This document shows positions 55,901 to 63,816 of a DNA stretch of 64,000 nt, piece by piece. Below the pieces are notes generated by a model. That model saw nothing but the letters and a program-made list of their open reading frames with translations, searched no databases and was not told where the DNA came from. Both the position numbers and the translations under genes were made by a program. Source of the stretch: Ectobius pallidus (Eukaryota; Arthropoda; Insecta; Blattodea; Ectobiidae); assembly GCA_964059195.1 (NCBI GenBank), contig CAXKWD010000011.1, positions 28,147,791-28,211,790 of the forward strand. The letters run 5' to 3'. How positions within the stretch are numbered: the first letter of the stretch is position 1; each line of letters opens with the position of its first letter.

Positions 55901-58900
55901 GGGAAAAATTCCCATATTTATGTGAAATGGCTGTACTATAGTTTGAGAGTTAAGGTCCCCCCCCCCCCTAACTTCCCCCCAAAAAGAAAAAAAAATTATA
56001 TGTGAGAGACATACAAGTAAGCTATTTAGACAATTTCTACCAAAAAAAAAAGAAAGTTTTACATAAATGTTGAGGGAATTACAAGCAGTCATTGTACAGG
56101 ATTTGAAAAATGTCCCATAGAAAATTTATTTTAACAGTAAAGGAAAGCCATGAGCATACTTTATTCATATCCCTGGAAGATATCGGATGTAAGTATGGAG
56201 TTTCATCTTGATACAAATTTCGCTTTGAGCTGTGTATGCAATAATTAGGGACCGTATTCTTTGATAAAGTAGAGTGGCTGATTTCGTTATTAACTTCCTT
56301 CTATTTCATAGGTATTTCATGAAATAAATGCATGCTGTGTTGTTCCTTAGCACCGTGAAAAATGGCCATATTTGAGGTTGTAATGTTTTTAAAAACCTAT
56401 AAAATCCATGTATAAACTCAATTTGTTGAAGAAAATGGAAAAAAATCATCAAGAAGTGGGCATTTATGTAACCTAAAATTGCATAATTTATATGCACAGA
56501 AGTGCCAACTACTGCGGATAAAATACGAGATCTGTTGAATCTGCACTCTTTGCCACAATCTAACATAGGCATCCCAAACTCAGCAAAAAGGAGTGTATTG
56601 TGTTCATTGAATAGCGTACATTCCTCAGTCTTTGGTGTAATCAATCACAAGTATCAATAATGTCGTGGCAGCTATAGAAGTAGCAAAAAAGAAAGCATGC
56701 TATAAGAAATGAAGGAAAAAATCACACTAAAACAAAATATTACAATTTTGATTGAAATTTTCGTACACATTTCTCTCTGTATAAAAGGGACGCATTTCAC
56801 ACTTTTTTAATCATTTTGCACAGTCAAACAAATTTTACGATATTTTGTGCATTCATTTTGCTTAATGTTGGTATTTTACATATGGTACAAAGTCTGTTTA
56901 AATGTATTTTATGGCTAGCATTGGTTGATGATCCCTTGAATTGCAGGTGAAGTTAATTTATTTGTTTAATTTCAGGAAAATGGGTTGCCATTCCTAGCTG
57001 CTGTTCAACTGATTATGCCAGACCTACAGAAAAATTCTTAGCCATTGGGTTAGTTGGTGAATACAATGAAGATGCCTTTTCAAATATGGAAATCCCTACC
57101 ATAGAGCCCTTTTGCTGGCCTATTGCAGCAGAAATACGTATTTTCTCAGGGTGAGCATTGTTATTTATTTATTTATTTATTTTTTTTGACAGCCAACTTG
57201 CTAGCATGGCATGCTGGTACTGTGCGCACGTTGTTTGTTCATTTACGTATGTCAATTCACATTTAGGTTAGGTAAAGGTTACATTATTTTTACGTACTTA
57301 ACATTTATTAATATAAAGTGTTTTCTTTCTTTTGTATTCAAAGGGTTTTGCGTATCTTTCTAAATGAATATTTTCTATCTTTTTACCTTGTTTTGCATAA
57401 TTTGCCATTTTCAATGTGTTTACAAACATTAGCGGCCATGACATTTTGTTTAGTTTCTAATTTGGTCACTAGTGTTTAAAAAAGAGTCATTGTTACCAAC
57501 ATTTCATGCTTTTCTTATTTTTACTTGCAAACTTTCATAGAATCCGCCAAATTTAGTTTATTGCTAATTAATAATAATTCATTTCACGTATTCAAATTCT
57601 GAGATTAACTTCAGATTTCATACCTTTGTGATTCTTTCAATACATGGTAGGAAAACTTTTCATTAAGTCAAACGTCTAAAAATGGCAATAGCGTCTTACA
57701 AAATTCATAACTTTTACAAGCAAATATATTCTAAAGTTTATAATAAATGTTTATGATTTATATATCATGTAATCACTTGCAATTGGGTCTAAAATATACT
57801 TCATTTTCAACTTTACAAAGGCCCTTCTTTTGAAATTGCGTACATACGCTTTCTTCGGCATTCAGCTACTTAATTGTTGCTGAATACCAGGCCTGAATAT
57901 CACAACATAAGTTTTTATTGGTCAGAACATTTCACAATGAATTCATTAGCCAATGTCTTCTTCTTGAGATGGAAAACTTGTAACACGTAGTTCGATTAAA
58001 TATAAACGAATTTAGCGTCTGAGACGCTCAGAGACGCTTCGGGACCTCAACAAGAAGGATCGCGTTACGTAGTACGGGCTCCGGTTAATCAATTTCTCAA
58101 TTTCAATCAACTAATTCCTACAATCGCCGGAGGCTCGTATTTTACGTTAGTGCGCGCGTCTTTCATTAATCTAATTTGACGTTTGTCAATTCAATCTATC
58201 GATCACGAAATAACTCGTGAAAACAATCAACATCATCATGTTTGCAACATGGCGCAACCATGTCATAGTGTACTAATTCAGACATTCAATTAATTGACAT
58301 TCTAATCGCAAAACAACGACAACAACTGTACAAAAATCATGAATTTTCATACGTTTAATTGTGACATTTTTCGTATCTCCAACAATAAATGACCAATTAT
58401 TGTGCAACCAATCTCAACACAAACACGAGTGGTGAACTTCACGCAAGTGCAATCTCATCAAACAAAGTCAAAACATATTGTATTTATAATTATCAAGATT
58501 AAGTGAGACAGTGTATCATTTCATCTATTGTAACTTCAAGCTAAAATCAACAACACCGAACCATCTAACTTCATTGTGACGTCAACACTCCAGAAGTTCA
58601 GAACAGTGCAAATTTGTAGTGTATTTCAGAACAGTGTAGTGTATTTCAATGTAGTATTAACAGGCTAACGTCAGGATTAATAAATTAAGATTAATTTATT
58701 CATTCTTTCATTCCAATTTCGGAAAGGATTGCATCTTTATACAGTCCACTAAGCTTTGTCAAGCAAATATTTTTTACTTTAATTCTCCTTTATATTTCAC
58801 CTCTTTTCAAACCAGATGCAAACCTTTTCATTGTTCAAGGTTACTGGTCTTTGCTGGCGTGGTATAGGCTTATGAAGAAAATTTAAGCAGTGCCGGCTTA

Positions 58901-61900
58901 TTAGTACTGGTAATCTGTAGTTGTGTTTACCATTAAAATATTAATGATAGGGTATTAGAGAAGGTATAAGTCATAAACTGTTATATACATGGTTTATTAT
59001 TCCTCTTGTGCATTATATTAAATAGTATTATAGACAAAAGACCCAATATAAATCGATTATAACCTGTAGTCATACACAAATGAATGACAGCATACGAGTA
59101 TATAACAGTGACGGTTATTCAGGGGAAGTAGGTGAAGTGCTACTTCACCTACGCATGCGCTCTTCATACGGTGCAATGCAATGCAATGGTAGACTTCCAT
59201 TCCATGCAATCTACCCTTACCGGTGTCAGGCGTCTTCCTAGTTAGACCGCTCTCTAGCTCTTCACCTAACTTCCCAGCCACGAGCCGCGCCTGGTATATA
59301 AGTTATATAATGCAATATCCTTTTTATTATAAGAACGGAATTGTACTTTGTTAGTGGAAGTTGGCAGTTCTTTATACTAGGAACATTAGAAAAATGCAAA
59401 TAAGAAAATGAAACTTGACTGTATAATGATAATAGTACAAAGATCCTGTAAATGTAAACAACGTAAACTGTATAAGTTAATGGATACATTTAAAGTAAGA
59501 ATTTGATACTTTCAGTTTTTTTTGGTCGGTGCTCTTGCTTTCTGACATTTTTTGGTTTTCAGGATATTTGCAAAATTTGAAAATAACGAAACGCAACTCT
59601 AAACTCTTAATGTAACCTTTAAGTCATGGTCACTGAGGTTGGCTCTTTGAAGGCTTTTATTACGTTTCATAGCTGAAAATAAGGCTTCATGTACATAGGT
59701 CGACCAGTCATTCTAGTCATAGACGTTACACTCTTGTGTAACGAGGGAATCTTGACTTAGGAAATCAACTGTAGAAGTGTAGCAAACTTCCTCTATTCCT
59801 GTAAATGTTAGCCAGCTTGTCACATTTTGATGTGGACATGTCTTGGACATAAAACAAATGAAACTACCACTACATTCCACAAAGAAGTACGCAGTTTCTC
59901 CATTCAGGATTGAAAGCCCTTCACTTTAACGGGTTACTTCAATTACAAAATGACGCTGATATACTGGCCACCACTGCTATTGAGGACCATGGTTTAAATC
60001 GTGGTTTAAACCAAATGTTTCATTGTTTAAAAAAAAAAAAACTATGGCTTTTTAATTTTATTCTTTCTATTTTTAATAATAATAATAATAATGATAATAA
60101 CTTTATTATCACATACGTTTACATTCTGTGCAATGCTCGCAAACTGGTGATTCCTCAAAGTTGCTAATACTAACCTTAAAACTAAAATTACAAATCTTAA
60201 TTTCAAAATTGAATATTAGACATTAATTAGTCTTCAAGTTAAACAGTCTTAAAAACTAAAGTACAAGTTATATTCAATATTAACATTAATCTTAAAACTA
60301 ACATGTATATCAACATAAAGGTTAATAAAAGTATCTTGCTCCATAAAGGATCAGTCTTCAAATCTTACTCATAGTTCATAAATTCATCTATAGTGTAAAA
60401 CTGGAGATCCAGCAAATATGCAATCACCGCTGATTTTACTACTGGAAGAGCCAGGAAAGTGCTGTTGGAAAAGTTTGTCATGATGTATTCCCAATTATGG
60501 AAGAACTGTTTATATAAAGAAAGCATTACTTCATGAATTAAGAGGGGAATTAAGATTTTTCTTGAACTCTGTTGATAGATTGGTAAAACATGTTCTTTGG
60601 CGTGCTGGACCTTTGGTAACAAAGTTGGATCTTACATCTTCCTGCACCCTAGATGACAACTTACTAGATATATTGCTTACCCAGTGTCCAAATGTGAGGC
60701 ATCTCAATGTCAGTTACAGCCTGTTAGGCGGAGAAGCCTTTAGCAGGTGAGTATCATGATTTGCAGCTTAAGGAGCATTTTTACTAGCTTAGGAATTGTT
60801 ACCATTTTTTTACAAGGAGAGAAGAAGGATTTATGAGTATACATTTGATCGTATCTTGAGTGTTTCAGTTATGTTCAGGATAAATTTGGAATGTCCCTCT
60901 GGATCTGTGTTAGGAGTGTAGGCCTACCATCTTAGACAACAATAATGGCCTACATATACCATGAATTTTTCAGAAACCCATTTGGCTGAATGCATGGTTA
61001 AAATGGAAAAGCTTGAATACAAAGCAGGATTGCAGCAACTGGAATTCAGCCATGTACTCTTACATTGGATGGGCAAATCTACCTACATGAAAAATAGGGC
61101 AATAGAGTGGGAAAATGAGGGCATTGTAGAGAAAGTTAGGACAAGCCTAATGGAAGCCGTGGAGAAATGGATATAACACAGATATGGAGTTTAGAAATAT
61201 GGAAGTATTTTAATAATATTAATAAACATGAAATTAAAGATTTTAAGAAATTTCTCAAATTGGAAATGTTAAAAGCCAATGTGCATAGTTCACAGATATT
61301 TCCCTGAGGATGTCTTTTCTTTGCAGGTCTTTAGGTTTTCTCGAGATTTACATATAAAAATCCTTAAAGTAATATTACACCAACAATAGATCTTAACAGA
61401 TTCAGCTGTCAACCTTTTTCGTTCATTTGTCCACTAAGATGAAATTAAAGAAAACACTCTCTCAGTATACGTGTTGTGGCCTGGGATACAAACAAAATTT
61501 GGCAGTTCTTAACAATTTTGAATTACATATTTTACGGGTTACAGGAAGAATAATAATAACACTGATTACTGAATGTATATACCGAAAAAAGCCTAGGTTG
61601 GGTTATTGTTATGGCACCCTTTATAAACGTCGAAGTTATGAACTATTACATAAAAGGAGGACTTTTGAAAGACTAAAATTTGTTTTTTATGGACAGAGGA
61701 TCAAGACATAAAAATGAGGGCATGTCCGTAAAAAAGAACACTTCTAGTCATCCTATTCTTACGTCACAAACTGATACAATCCTTTGTAAAGCCTATTTAG
61801 CTCCATCCTATGTCTCTCAGCTTTCATTCAAGACATCGGGATTCATGTCTACTTGCACACTTCAGTTATGAAGGTAAGTAAAGTAAAGTGTTCCCTATTA

Positions 61901-63612
61901 CAGGCCATGGAGCCCCAGAGGGTTCCAGCAGGAGGTTGAGGCTCCCAGATTTTTAGATAATCGGTATATGAAGGTGGTAAGGTTGTCAGCCTTATGCACT
62001 GGCTGCCTTTACCCCCAGGATTGCTCCTGGTACTCATTTCTGTTAGAGGCCGAGTCGACCCCAGGGCCATAGTGCCTCCAGAAGGATTAGGCCAATTGAA
62101 AAACTCCAACGACCTCATCGAGGATCGAACCCACGACCTTCCAGTCTGTAGCGCAGTGCCTCAACCACTATGCTATGGCGTACCCCCAGTATCAATTGCA
62201 GTGTTGTTTTCTTCACTTAACATTAAACAAACATTTTAACGAAATTATGGCTGTATTTTAACATTAGGACTACCAATCTTTTGCATTATTGGTGACAAGT
62301 AATCTATGTTTACATTTTAATAATTGTAATTCATTTTAATTGTAATAATTTTGACTCTTATAGTGTACACACATAAGTTAATGTTTTTAGACAAGTAAGG
62401 TATATTACAATTTATGGATAAGACTTTTATCCCATGATGATTTTAAAATAATTTATATAATAGCAGTAGAATAATTATACAATTATTGTATGAATTGAGC
62501 ACTGGTGGATTATTGAGTATATTGGAAACTAGAATCTGCTCAATTGTAAAATGATGTGCCACAATTTGCAAATCACTTATTGTTGTACAATACCTTGTTT
62601 ATGATTATGGTATTACCGGCAATAGGCCTATTTACTGTAATTTGATTTTATTAATTTTTTATTTTACTTTGGACCATTATGCACTCAACTTTCAAGGCTC
62701 TGTTTTCAAATAAAAAAGTGCATCTTATGGTCTGAAAAATACGGTATTTTACGACAGCTGGGCAATTTTTCTTTAAAAACCCTGGTATTCTTGGCAGGTA
62801 GATAAAGCACAAAGGCTGGTAGTGAGGGATCATTGAGGGTGAATCTGATCTAATCAGCACCCAGCAGAAAGGGGGTAAGTTGAGAGTTACCTTGATGAAG
62901 AACATGACAAGGTGGTCAAAATATCGACAGTAAATTTAAAGTGACCCAATAGATACCCAGAAGCCAAGAGTATATTAATTACTAACTCTGGGCAAAAGGC
63001 CCATGATCATGATTTAAGCTTCTTTTGTCTTACAACTATCTTTTTCACAGGATCCAAAACCCAGGAAGCTGCAAAAACCTCCAGACATTATCACTGGAAG
63101 GATGCAAGTGGATAGAGGATACATCAATTTTGTCTCTGCTCAAACACTTGCAAACCACTGGGTCTGATGAAGATGGTGGAACTCTCATAACCACGACTGT
63201 AAGAGCACTTTGTTTGGAAAAGGAAGACAGTACAAGCAGTCGGGATGATAACCTTGCAGGTCTATTACAGTATGATCTGGAGATGAAGTATATGGAGGTT
63301 CCAGCAGGTAAAAAAGCTTCAGGTCTTACTTCACTGAATCTGTCAGGGTGTTCAAAACTTACTGATAAAACCCTAGAGGGCCTCCTTGAGGCAAAAAGTG
63401 TCTTATGTAATCTTGAACACTTAGATTTAAGTGGGTGCTCATTATTCACAGCTCCTGTGCTCAACAGACTTGTCAAGTGTTGTCCAAAGCTCCCCCCAGA
63501 GAATTTATCCTACTGTAACAATATTATGGATGGGCCATATTGCAGGGAAGCAAATGGGTGTGGAAATCTTGGATGTGAACAGAGGGACTGTTGCATACCA
63601 CCTGAATTATAA
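40879..63612 (+). CDS. FBXL5: FBXL5, iron-sensing F-box/LRR protein, complete coding region (span includes introns)
   Basis: Seven exons in consistent phase give 543 residues plus TAA. Residues 1-165 form a hemerythrin-like domain with H13, H55, E56, E59, H85, H133 and E137 at the positions of the seven human diiron ligands. Residues about 191-235 are an F-box (MPFLVMTEIFSYLDIPQLLK). Leucine-rich repeats follow, and the C-terminus carries C512, C527, C537 and C538, matching the human [2Fe-2S] cysteines. In vertebrates FBXL5 is the substrate receptor of an SCF ubiquitin ligase. It is stable when iron and oxygen are sufficient and degrades iron regulatory proteins. The same role here is inferred from domain order and ligand conservation. 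It is shorter than the 691-residue human protein because the long loop before the last repeats is reduced. The 5' UTR and promoter were not located. Confidence 0.93.
41225..41385 (-). mobile_element. tRNA-derived SINE fragment, minus strand
   Basis: Read on the minus strand from about 41385: a box A-like TGGCCTAGTGGTTAGTGGTGC, then box B GGTTTGATCCCCAGTAC, then a short body. Located in FBXL5 intron 1. 3' end uncertain; no target duplication identified. Confidence 0.62.
41536..42459 (-). mobile_element. hAT-like element with transposase C-terminal remnant
   Basis: The ends cagggttcaaataaa and ttaattcgaaccctg are inverted, each followed by a long G-run or C-run (41563-41570 and 42434-42443). 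On the minus strand around 41850-42000, frame-shifted fragments give CERGFSVMSNTLTK-like and SVMFVNINGP. These match the C-terminal dimerisation motif of KIAA1586/ZMYM6-type hAT proteins. No target duplication visible. In FBXL5 intron 1. Confidence 0.62.
42893..43196 (+). mobile_element. tRNA-derived SINE with 15-bp target duplication
   Basis: The head gccggcgtggtcttgtggtt with box A (TGTGGTTAGCGTCGCTGAC) and box B (GGGTTCGATTCCCGG) resembles a tRNA gene. A non-tRNA body containing aggtagggaggtctggtag and gtcccttcggggatgtcgcg follows. A perfect 15-bp duplication, tagttttcttcatta, flanks it (42878-42892 and 43197-43211). In FBXL5 intron 1. Confidence 0.9.
43635..44400 (-). pseudogene. Non-LTR reverse transcriptase fragment (LINE C), minus strand
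   Basis: Minus-strand frames read ISELIKNDVLRVPDSSLVFS, FNTNILKKVIDLLAEPLSYV, NFDSYRPISLTPIFSKVLES, SEQFGFRKNR and AFDCDDQIIFKLSYYGI. These are the fingers and first palm motifs of a jockey/CR1-like RT. Frames change at least twice and the YADD region is missing. In FBXL5 intron 1. Confidence 0.82.
44919..45119 (+). CDS. FBXL5: FBXL5 exon 2 (hemerythrin helices, KYHEEIEE)
   Basis: Acceptor attttgtttcag before 44919, donor gtgagg at 45120; 67 codons, phase 0 at both ends. It carries KIKYHEEIEE (ligands H55, E56, E59) and ISNCHSDIDLL (ligand H85). The first codon is ATG, but exon 1 upstream makes it internal. Confidence 0.92.
45310..46062. mobile_element. hAT-type MITE (CAGGGCCCGGATTCTGATGAC ends)
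   Basis: The ends cagggcccggattctgatga and gtcattagaatccgggccctg are inverted; the flanks gtgatag and gtgataa are a near-duplication. It has many tgacctaaa motifs near both ends. The interior at 45583-45815 matches the remnant at 37601-37870 in inverse orientation. In FBXL5 intron 2. Confidence 0.8.
46063..47850. other. FBXL5 intron 2, mostly unrecognised
   Basis: AT-rich. Around 46810-46905 the sequence ending aagtgcctaaatatccgagctctg resembles the end of a hAT MITE of the 12035 family, but a partner end was not found. Open frames at 47074-47334 and 47466-47756 have no recognised homology. Confidence 0.4.
47863..48126 (+). pseudogene. Transposon-encoded protein fragment (LPNDSDFGSIE motif)
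   Basis: Reads NIDIIGHTFMVSGY, an in-frame TAA, then YLPNDSDFGSIESYARGKTI, VVPADWRSII and on to TAA at 48124-48126. The block GHxF..SGxxYLPNDxDFGxIE is one I recall from unclassified arthropod transposon proteins; the family name is uncertain. Short direct repeats containing gacttacaccact lie on either side (about 47754 and 48270). Confidence 0.5.
48633..49149 (-). mobile_element. 5'-truncated LINE D (RTE/ingi-like C-terminus) with (GAA)n tail
   Basis: Minus-strand frame from 49167 reads VYKTIIEPTLLYGSESWPVT, RIVGKTRRDRIRNERIRDEL and EKQMKWFGHVLRMGEERKPK, GRPRTTYLDNI, then RGEWRKWIEADMTP. This is the C-terminal region of LINE polyproteins of the RTE/ingi-like type. It ends in a (GAA)n tail of about 17 units (48633-48682). 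A near-perfect duplication (tctaatactaaattc / tctaagactaaattc) at about 48618-48632 and 49150-49164 flanks it. In FBXL5 intron 2. Confidence 0.85.
49339..49485 (+). CDS. FBXL5: FBXL5 exon 3 (HLEEEEELF diiron helix)
   Basis: Acceptor gtttttcccag before 49339, donor gtattt at 49486; 49 codons in phase 0. The end reads FLQHLEEEEELFE. This matches the human LPHMKEEEEVFQ helix and gives ligands H133 and E137. Confidence 0.92.
49921..50100. mobile_element. Foldback element 4 (60-bp arms)
   Basis: Arms at 49921-49980 and 50041-50100 are inverted with one mismatch in 60. The 60-bp spacer has CTGATGATGGTGAGAAG then TCTCTCATTGAAATG on the plus strand. This is closely related to the minus-strand centre of foldback 1 (19395-19572). 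In FBXL5 intron 3. Confidence 0.83.
50423..51044. mobile_element. hAT-type MITE (TAGGGATGGGTC ends)
   Basis: The ends tagggatgggtcctcgatac and ggtatcgacccatcccta are flanked by a perfect 8-bp duplication, gtttatac (50415-50422 and 51045-51052). Several CTCGATACT subterminal repeats at both ends, as expected for hAT transposase binding. No transposase. Confidence 0.88.
51140..51897 (-). pseudogene. hAT (DUF4371/ZMYM1-like) transposase fragment with one terminal repeat
   Basis: Minus-strand frames read CPTCRSSRLDSIEALRHSYL, NEAGALKKQMKKFEFVQVIL, YSKILLIWYQSYHNL and then, after a frameshift, LDLSRASVLLQTATNVLNDY and FSRMSVAKQWELM. This is the central part of ZMYM1-like hAT transposases. At 51876-51897 the sequence agtttggacagccctg is a hAT end (complement CAGGGCTGTCCAAACT). 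The other end is missing. In FBXL5 intron 3. Confidence 0.78.
52297..52383 (-). pseudogene. LINE A family C-terminal fragment
   Basis: The minus strand reads RFHQAGELCVCELCEQKCEQ then YHFAKCRK. It matches SYHEPGSECVCSRCEQECER then YHVLKCPN at the end of LINE A (8874-10535). The Cys and His positions are conserved. A diverged 3' scrap. Confidence 0.72.
52905..53000 (-). repeat. Unclassified dispersed repeat, copy 2
   Basis: On the minus strand, similar to 26150-26247 (cattttattcacggaacagt, cttcatcagataaactcat and ggattatctatgat). No recognised ends. In FBXL5 intron 3. Confidence 0.6.
53001..54219. other. FBXL5 intron 3, no feature recognised
   Basis: AT-rich. A 71-codon frame at 53470-53685 (starts MCRSFIMESIKISLEQIKMC) has no recognised relatives; not called. 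Confidence 0.45.
54220..54501 (+). mobile_element. tRNA-derived SINE with (ATC)n tail
   Basis: The head cgccgccgtgggtgagttgc with box A-like GGTGAGTTGCTAGCGTGACTGC and box B-like AGGTTCAATTCTAGGCC. The body includes ggaaaatcttcttcctgggt and cgtcccgggtctggacctgc, and a catcatcatcatcac tail. Flanked by cacatatgctgtaa (54206-54219) and cacatgctgtaa (54502-54513), a slightly altered target duplication. In FBXL5 intron 3, 350 bases before exon 4. Confidence 0.83.
54849..55149 (+). CDS. FBXL5: FBXL5 exon 4 (end of hemerythrin domain, F-box)
   Basis: A long poly-T tract precedes the cag acceptor; the donor gtaatt is at 55150. It holds 100 codons plus one base (phase 1). It reads PLLIKYFGWQELQEIEDCVM, matching the human PMLMEYFTYEELKDIK segment, then a short linker, and an F-box with MPFLVMTEIFSYLDIPQLL and MVCKSWNEMA. 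Confidence 0.93.
55150..56975. other. FBXL5 intron 4
   Basis: Mostly AT-rich and unrecognised. Short direct repeats attacgggtgggac-like occur at 55178, 55360 and 55558. At 56247 tagggaccgtattctttg looks like one end of the 32707-type hAT MITE. Minus-strand sequence at 56480-56600 resembles the end of the interior of the 45310 copy. A 112-codon minus-strand frame at 56306-56644 lies in this remnant and is not called a gene. Confidence 0.45.
56976..57150 (+). CDS. FBXL5: FBXL5 exon 5 (linker between F-box and LRR)
   Basis: Acceptor tttaatttcag before 56976, donor gtgagc at 57151; enters in phase 1 and leaves in phase 2. It reads GKWVAIPSCCSTDYARPTEK and ends AAEIRIFSG. The region corresponds to the poorly conserved acidic linker of human FBXL5. 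The last residues align with the human MEKRLLHG start of the LRR region. Only this frame is open across the whole exon. Confidence 0.78.
58010..58270. other. CG-rich patch in FBXL5 intron 5
   Basis: Noticeably richer in CG dinucleotides than its surroundings (gcgtctgagacgctcagaga, ggatcgcgttacgtagtacg, gttagtgcgcgcgtctttc). No long open frame, SINE boxes or TIRs. It could be part of an unrecognised element, a retro-copy of a UTR, or an internal promoter. Confidence 0.4.
59105..59300 (-). repeat. Unclassified repeat sharing sequence with the 24.3/25.2-kb duplication
   Basis: ctagctcttcacctaacttcccagccacgag at 59252-59282 matches 24252-24282. Nearby is a small palindrome, gtaggtgaagtgctacttcacctac. 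A repeat family of unknown type. Confidence 0.45.
59585..59740 (-). pseudogene. hAT transposase C-terminal remnant
   Basis: The minus strand reads EALFSAMKRNKSLQRANLSD then HDLKVTLRV. It resembles the hAT dimerisation motif EQLFSxM...K...RxxLxDxHLxxxLRI found in ZBED5/SCAND3-like proteins. Only this short segment is recognisable. In FBXL5 intron 5. Confidence 0.55.
60070..60102. repeat. (ATA)n microsatellite
   Basis: Short interrupted run of aat/ata units, aataataataataataatgataataac, in FBXL5 intron 5. Confidence 0.75.
60579..60746 (+). CDS. FBXL5: FBXL5 exon 6 (first leucine-rich repeats)
   Basis: I place the acceptor at gttgatag before 60579, behind a pyrimidine-rich stretch. The resulting protein (IFSG then LVKHVLWRAGPLVTKLDL) aligns without gaps to the human [20 protein letters not shown]. 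The donor is gtgagt at 60747. It carries LLDILLTQCPNVRHLNVSYS, a typical LRR, and leaves in phase 2. An earlier in-phase AG at 60502 would add 25 residues with no counterpart and has a poor pyrimidine tract. Confidence 0.85.
60747..61879. other. FBXL5 intron 6, first part
   Basis: No element recognised. Frames at 60961-61176 and 61427-61711 have no recognised family; the first reads KMEKLEYKAGLQQLEFSHVL and is noted only as unexplained. Confidence 0.4.
61880..62188 (-). mobile_element. tRNA-derived SINE, minus strand
   Basis: Read on the minus strand from about 62188: box A TAGCATAGTGGTTGAGGCACTG, then box B GTGGGTTCGATCCTCGATG. A body with ggcactatggccctggggtc follows, ending in gtaatagggaacactttact near 61880. 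Both Pol III boxes are well preserved. Target duplication not found. In FBXL5 intron 6. Confidence 0.78.
62745..62985 (+). repeat. Penelope-like 3' region, second copy
   Basis: 62895-62975 aligns with 39509-39600. It has cttgatgaagaacatgacaag, ggtggtcaaaatatcgac and cagaagccaagagtatatta against the corresponding cttgatagagaccatggcaag, ttggtcgaaacatcc and aagaagccaagaagatttta. No GIY-YIG frame remains here. It ends 66 bases before FBXL5 exon 7. Confidence 0.55.
63051..63612 (+). CDS. FBXL5: FBXL5 exon 7 (LRRs and C-terminal Fe-S cysteine cluster)
   Basis: Acceptor ctttttcacag before 63051; 186 residues after a split codon, then TAA at 63610-63612. LRR motifs include LQTLSLEGCKWIEDTSI, LTSLNLSGCSKLTDKTLEGL and LEHLDLSGCSLF. 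The end reads SYCNNIMDGPYCREANGCGN, then LGCEQRDCC, closely matching the human C-terminus. C512, C527, C537 and C538 correspond to the cysteines that hold the redox-sensitive [2Fe-2S] cluster in human FBXL5. No AATAAA was seen in the remaining 388 bases. Confidence 0.94.
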
Positions 63613-63816
63613 GTATTATAATTTAAACCAGAGGTTCTGAAATTTTTTAAAATGATGGTACTCTTAACACATGCTTAAAATTCTCTTGTACACCCCCTCA
63701 GAAAATTTCCCCGAACACAGGCATATATTAGAATAGCCTATACAGTTAACTGTGATAAGAATGCCCTTCCCTGTATATTCTTTAATTAAGGTGATAGCTT
63801 CCATCATAACTAATAG

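Noticed and set aside
60504..60578. Alternative acceptor for FBXL5 exon 6 at 60504
   Set aside because: It is in phase but has a poor pyrimidine tract and would add 25 residues without counterpart; 60579 gives a gapless match to human FBXL5.
63045..63476. 143-codon minus-strand frame opposite FBXL5 exon 7
   Set aside because: It is a shadow of the LRR coding strand, with no homology of its own.
63625..63665. Possible hAT end (ccagaggttctgaaatt) in the sequence after FBXL5
   Set aside because: Only one short end-like match, no partner and no target duplication.
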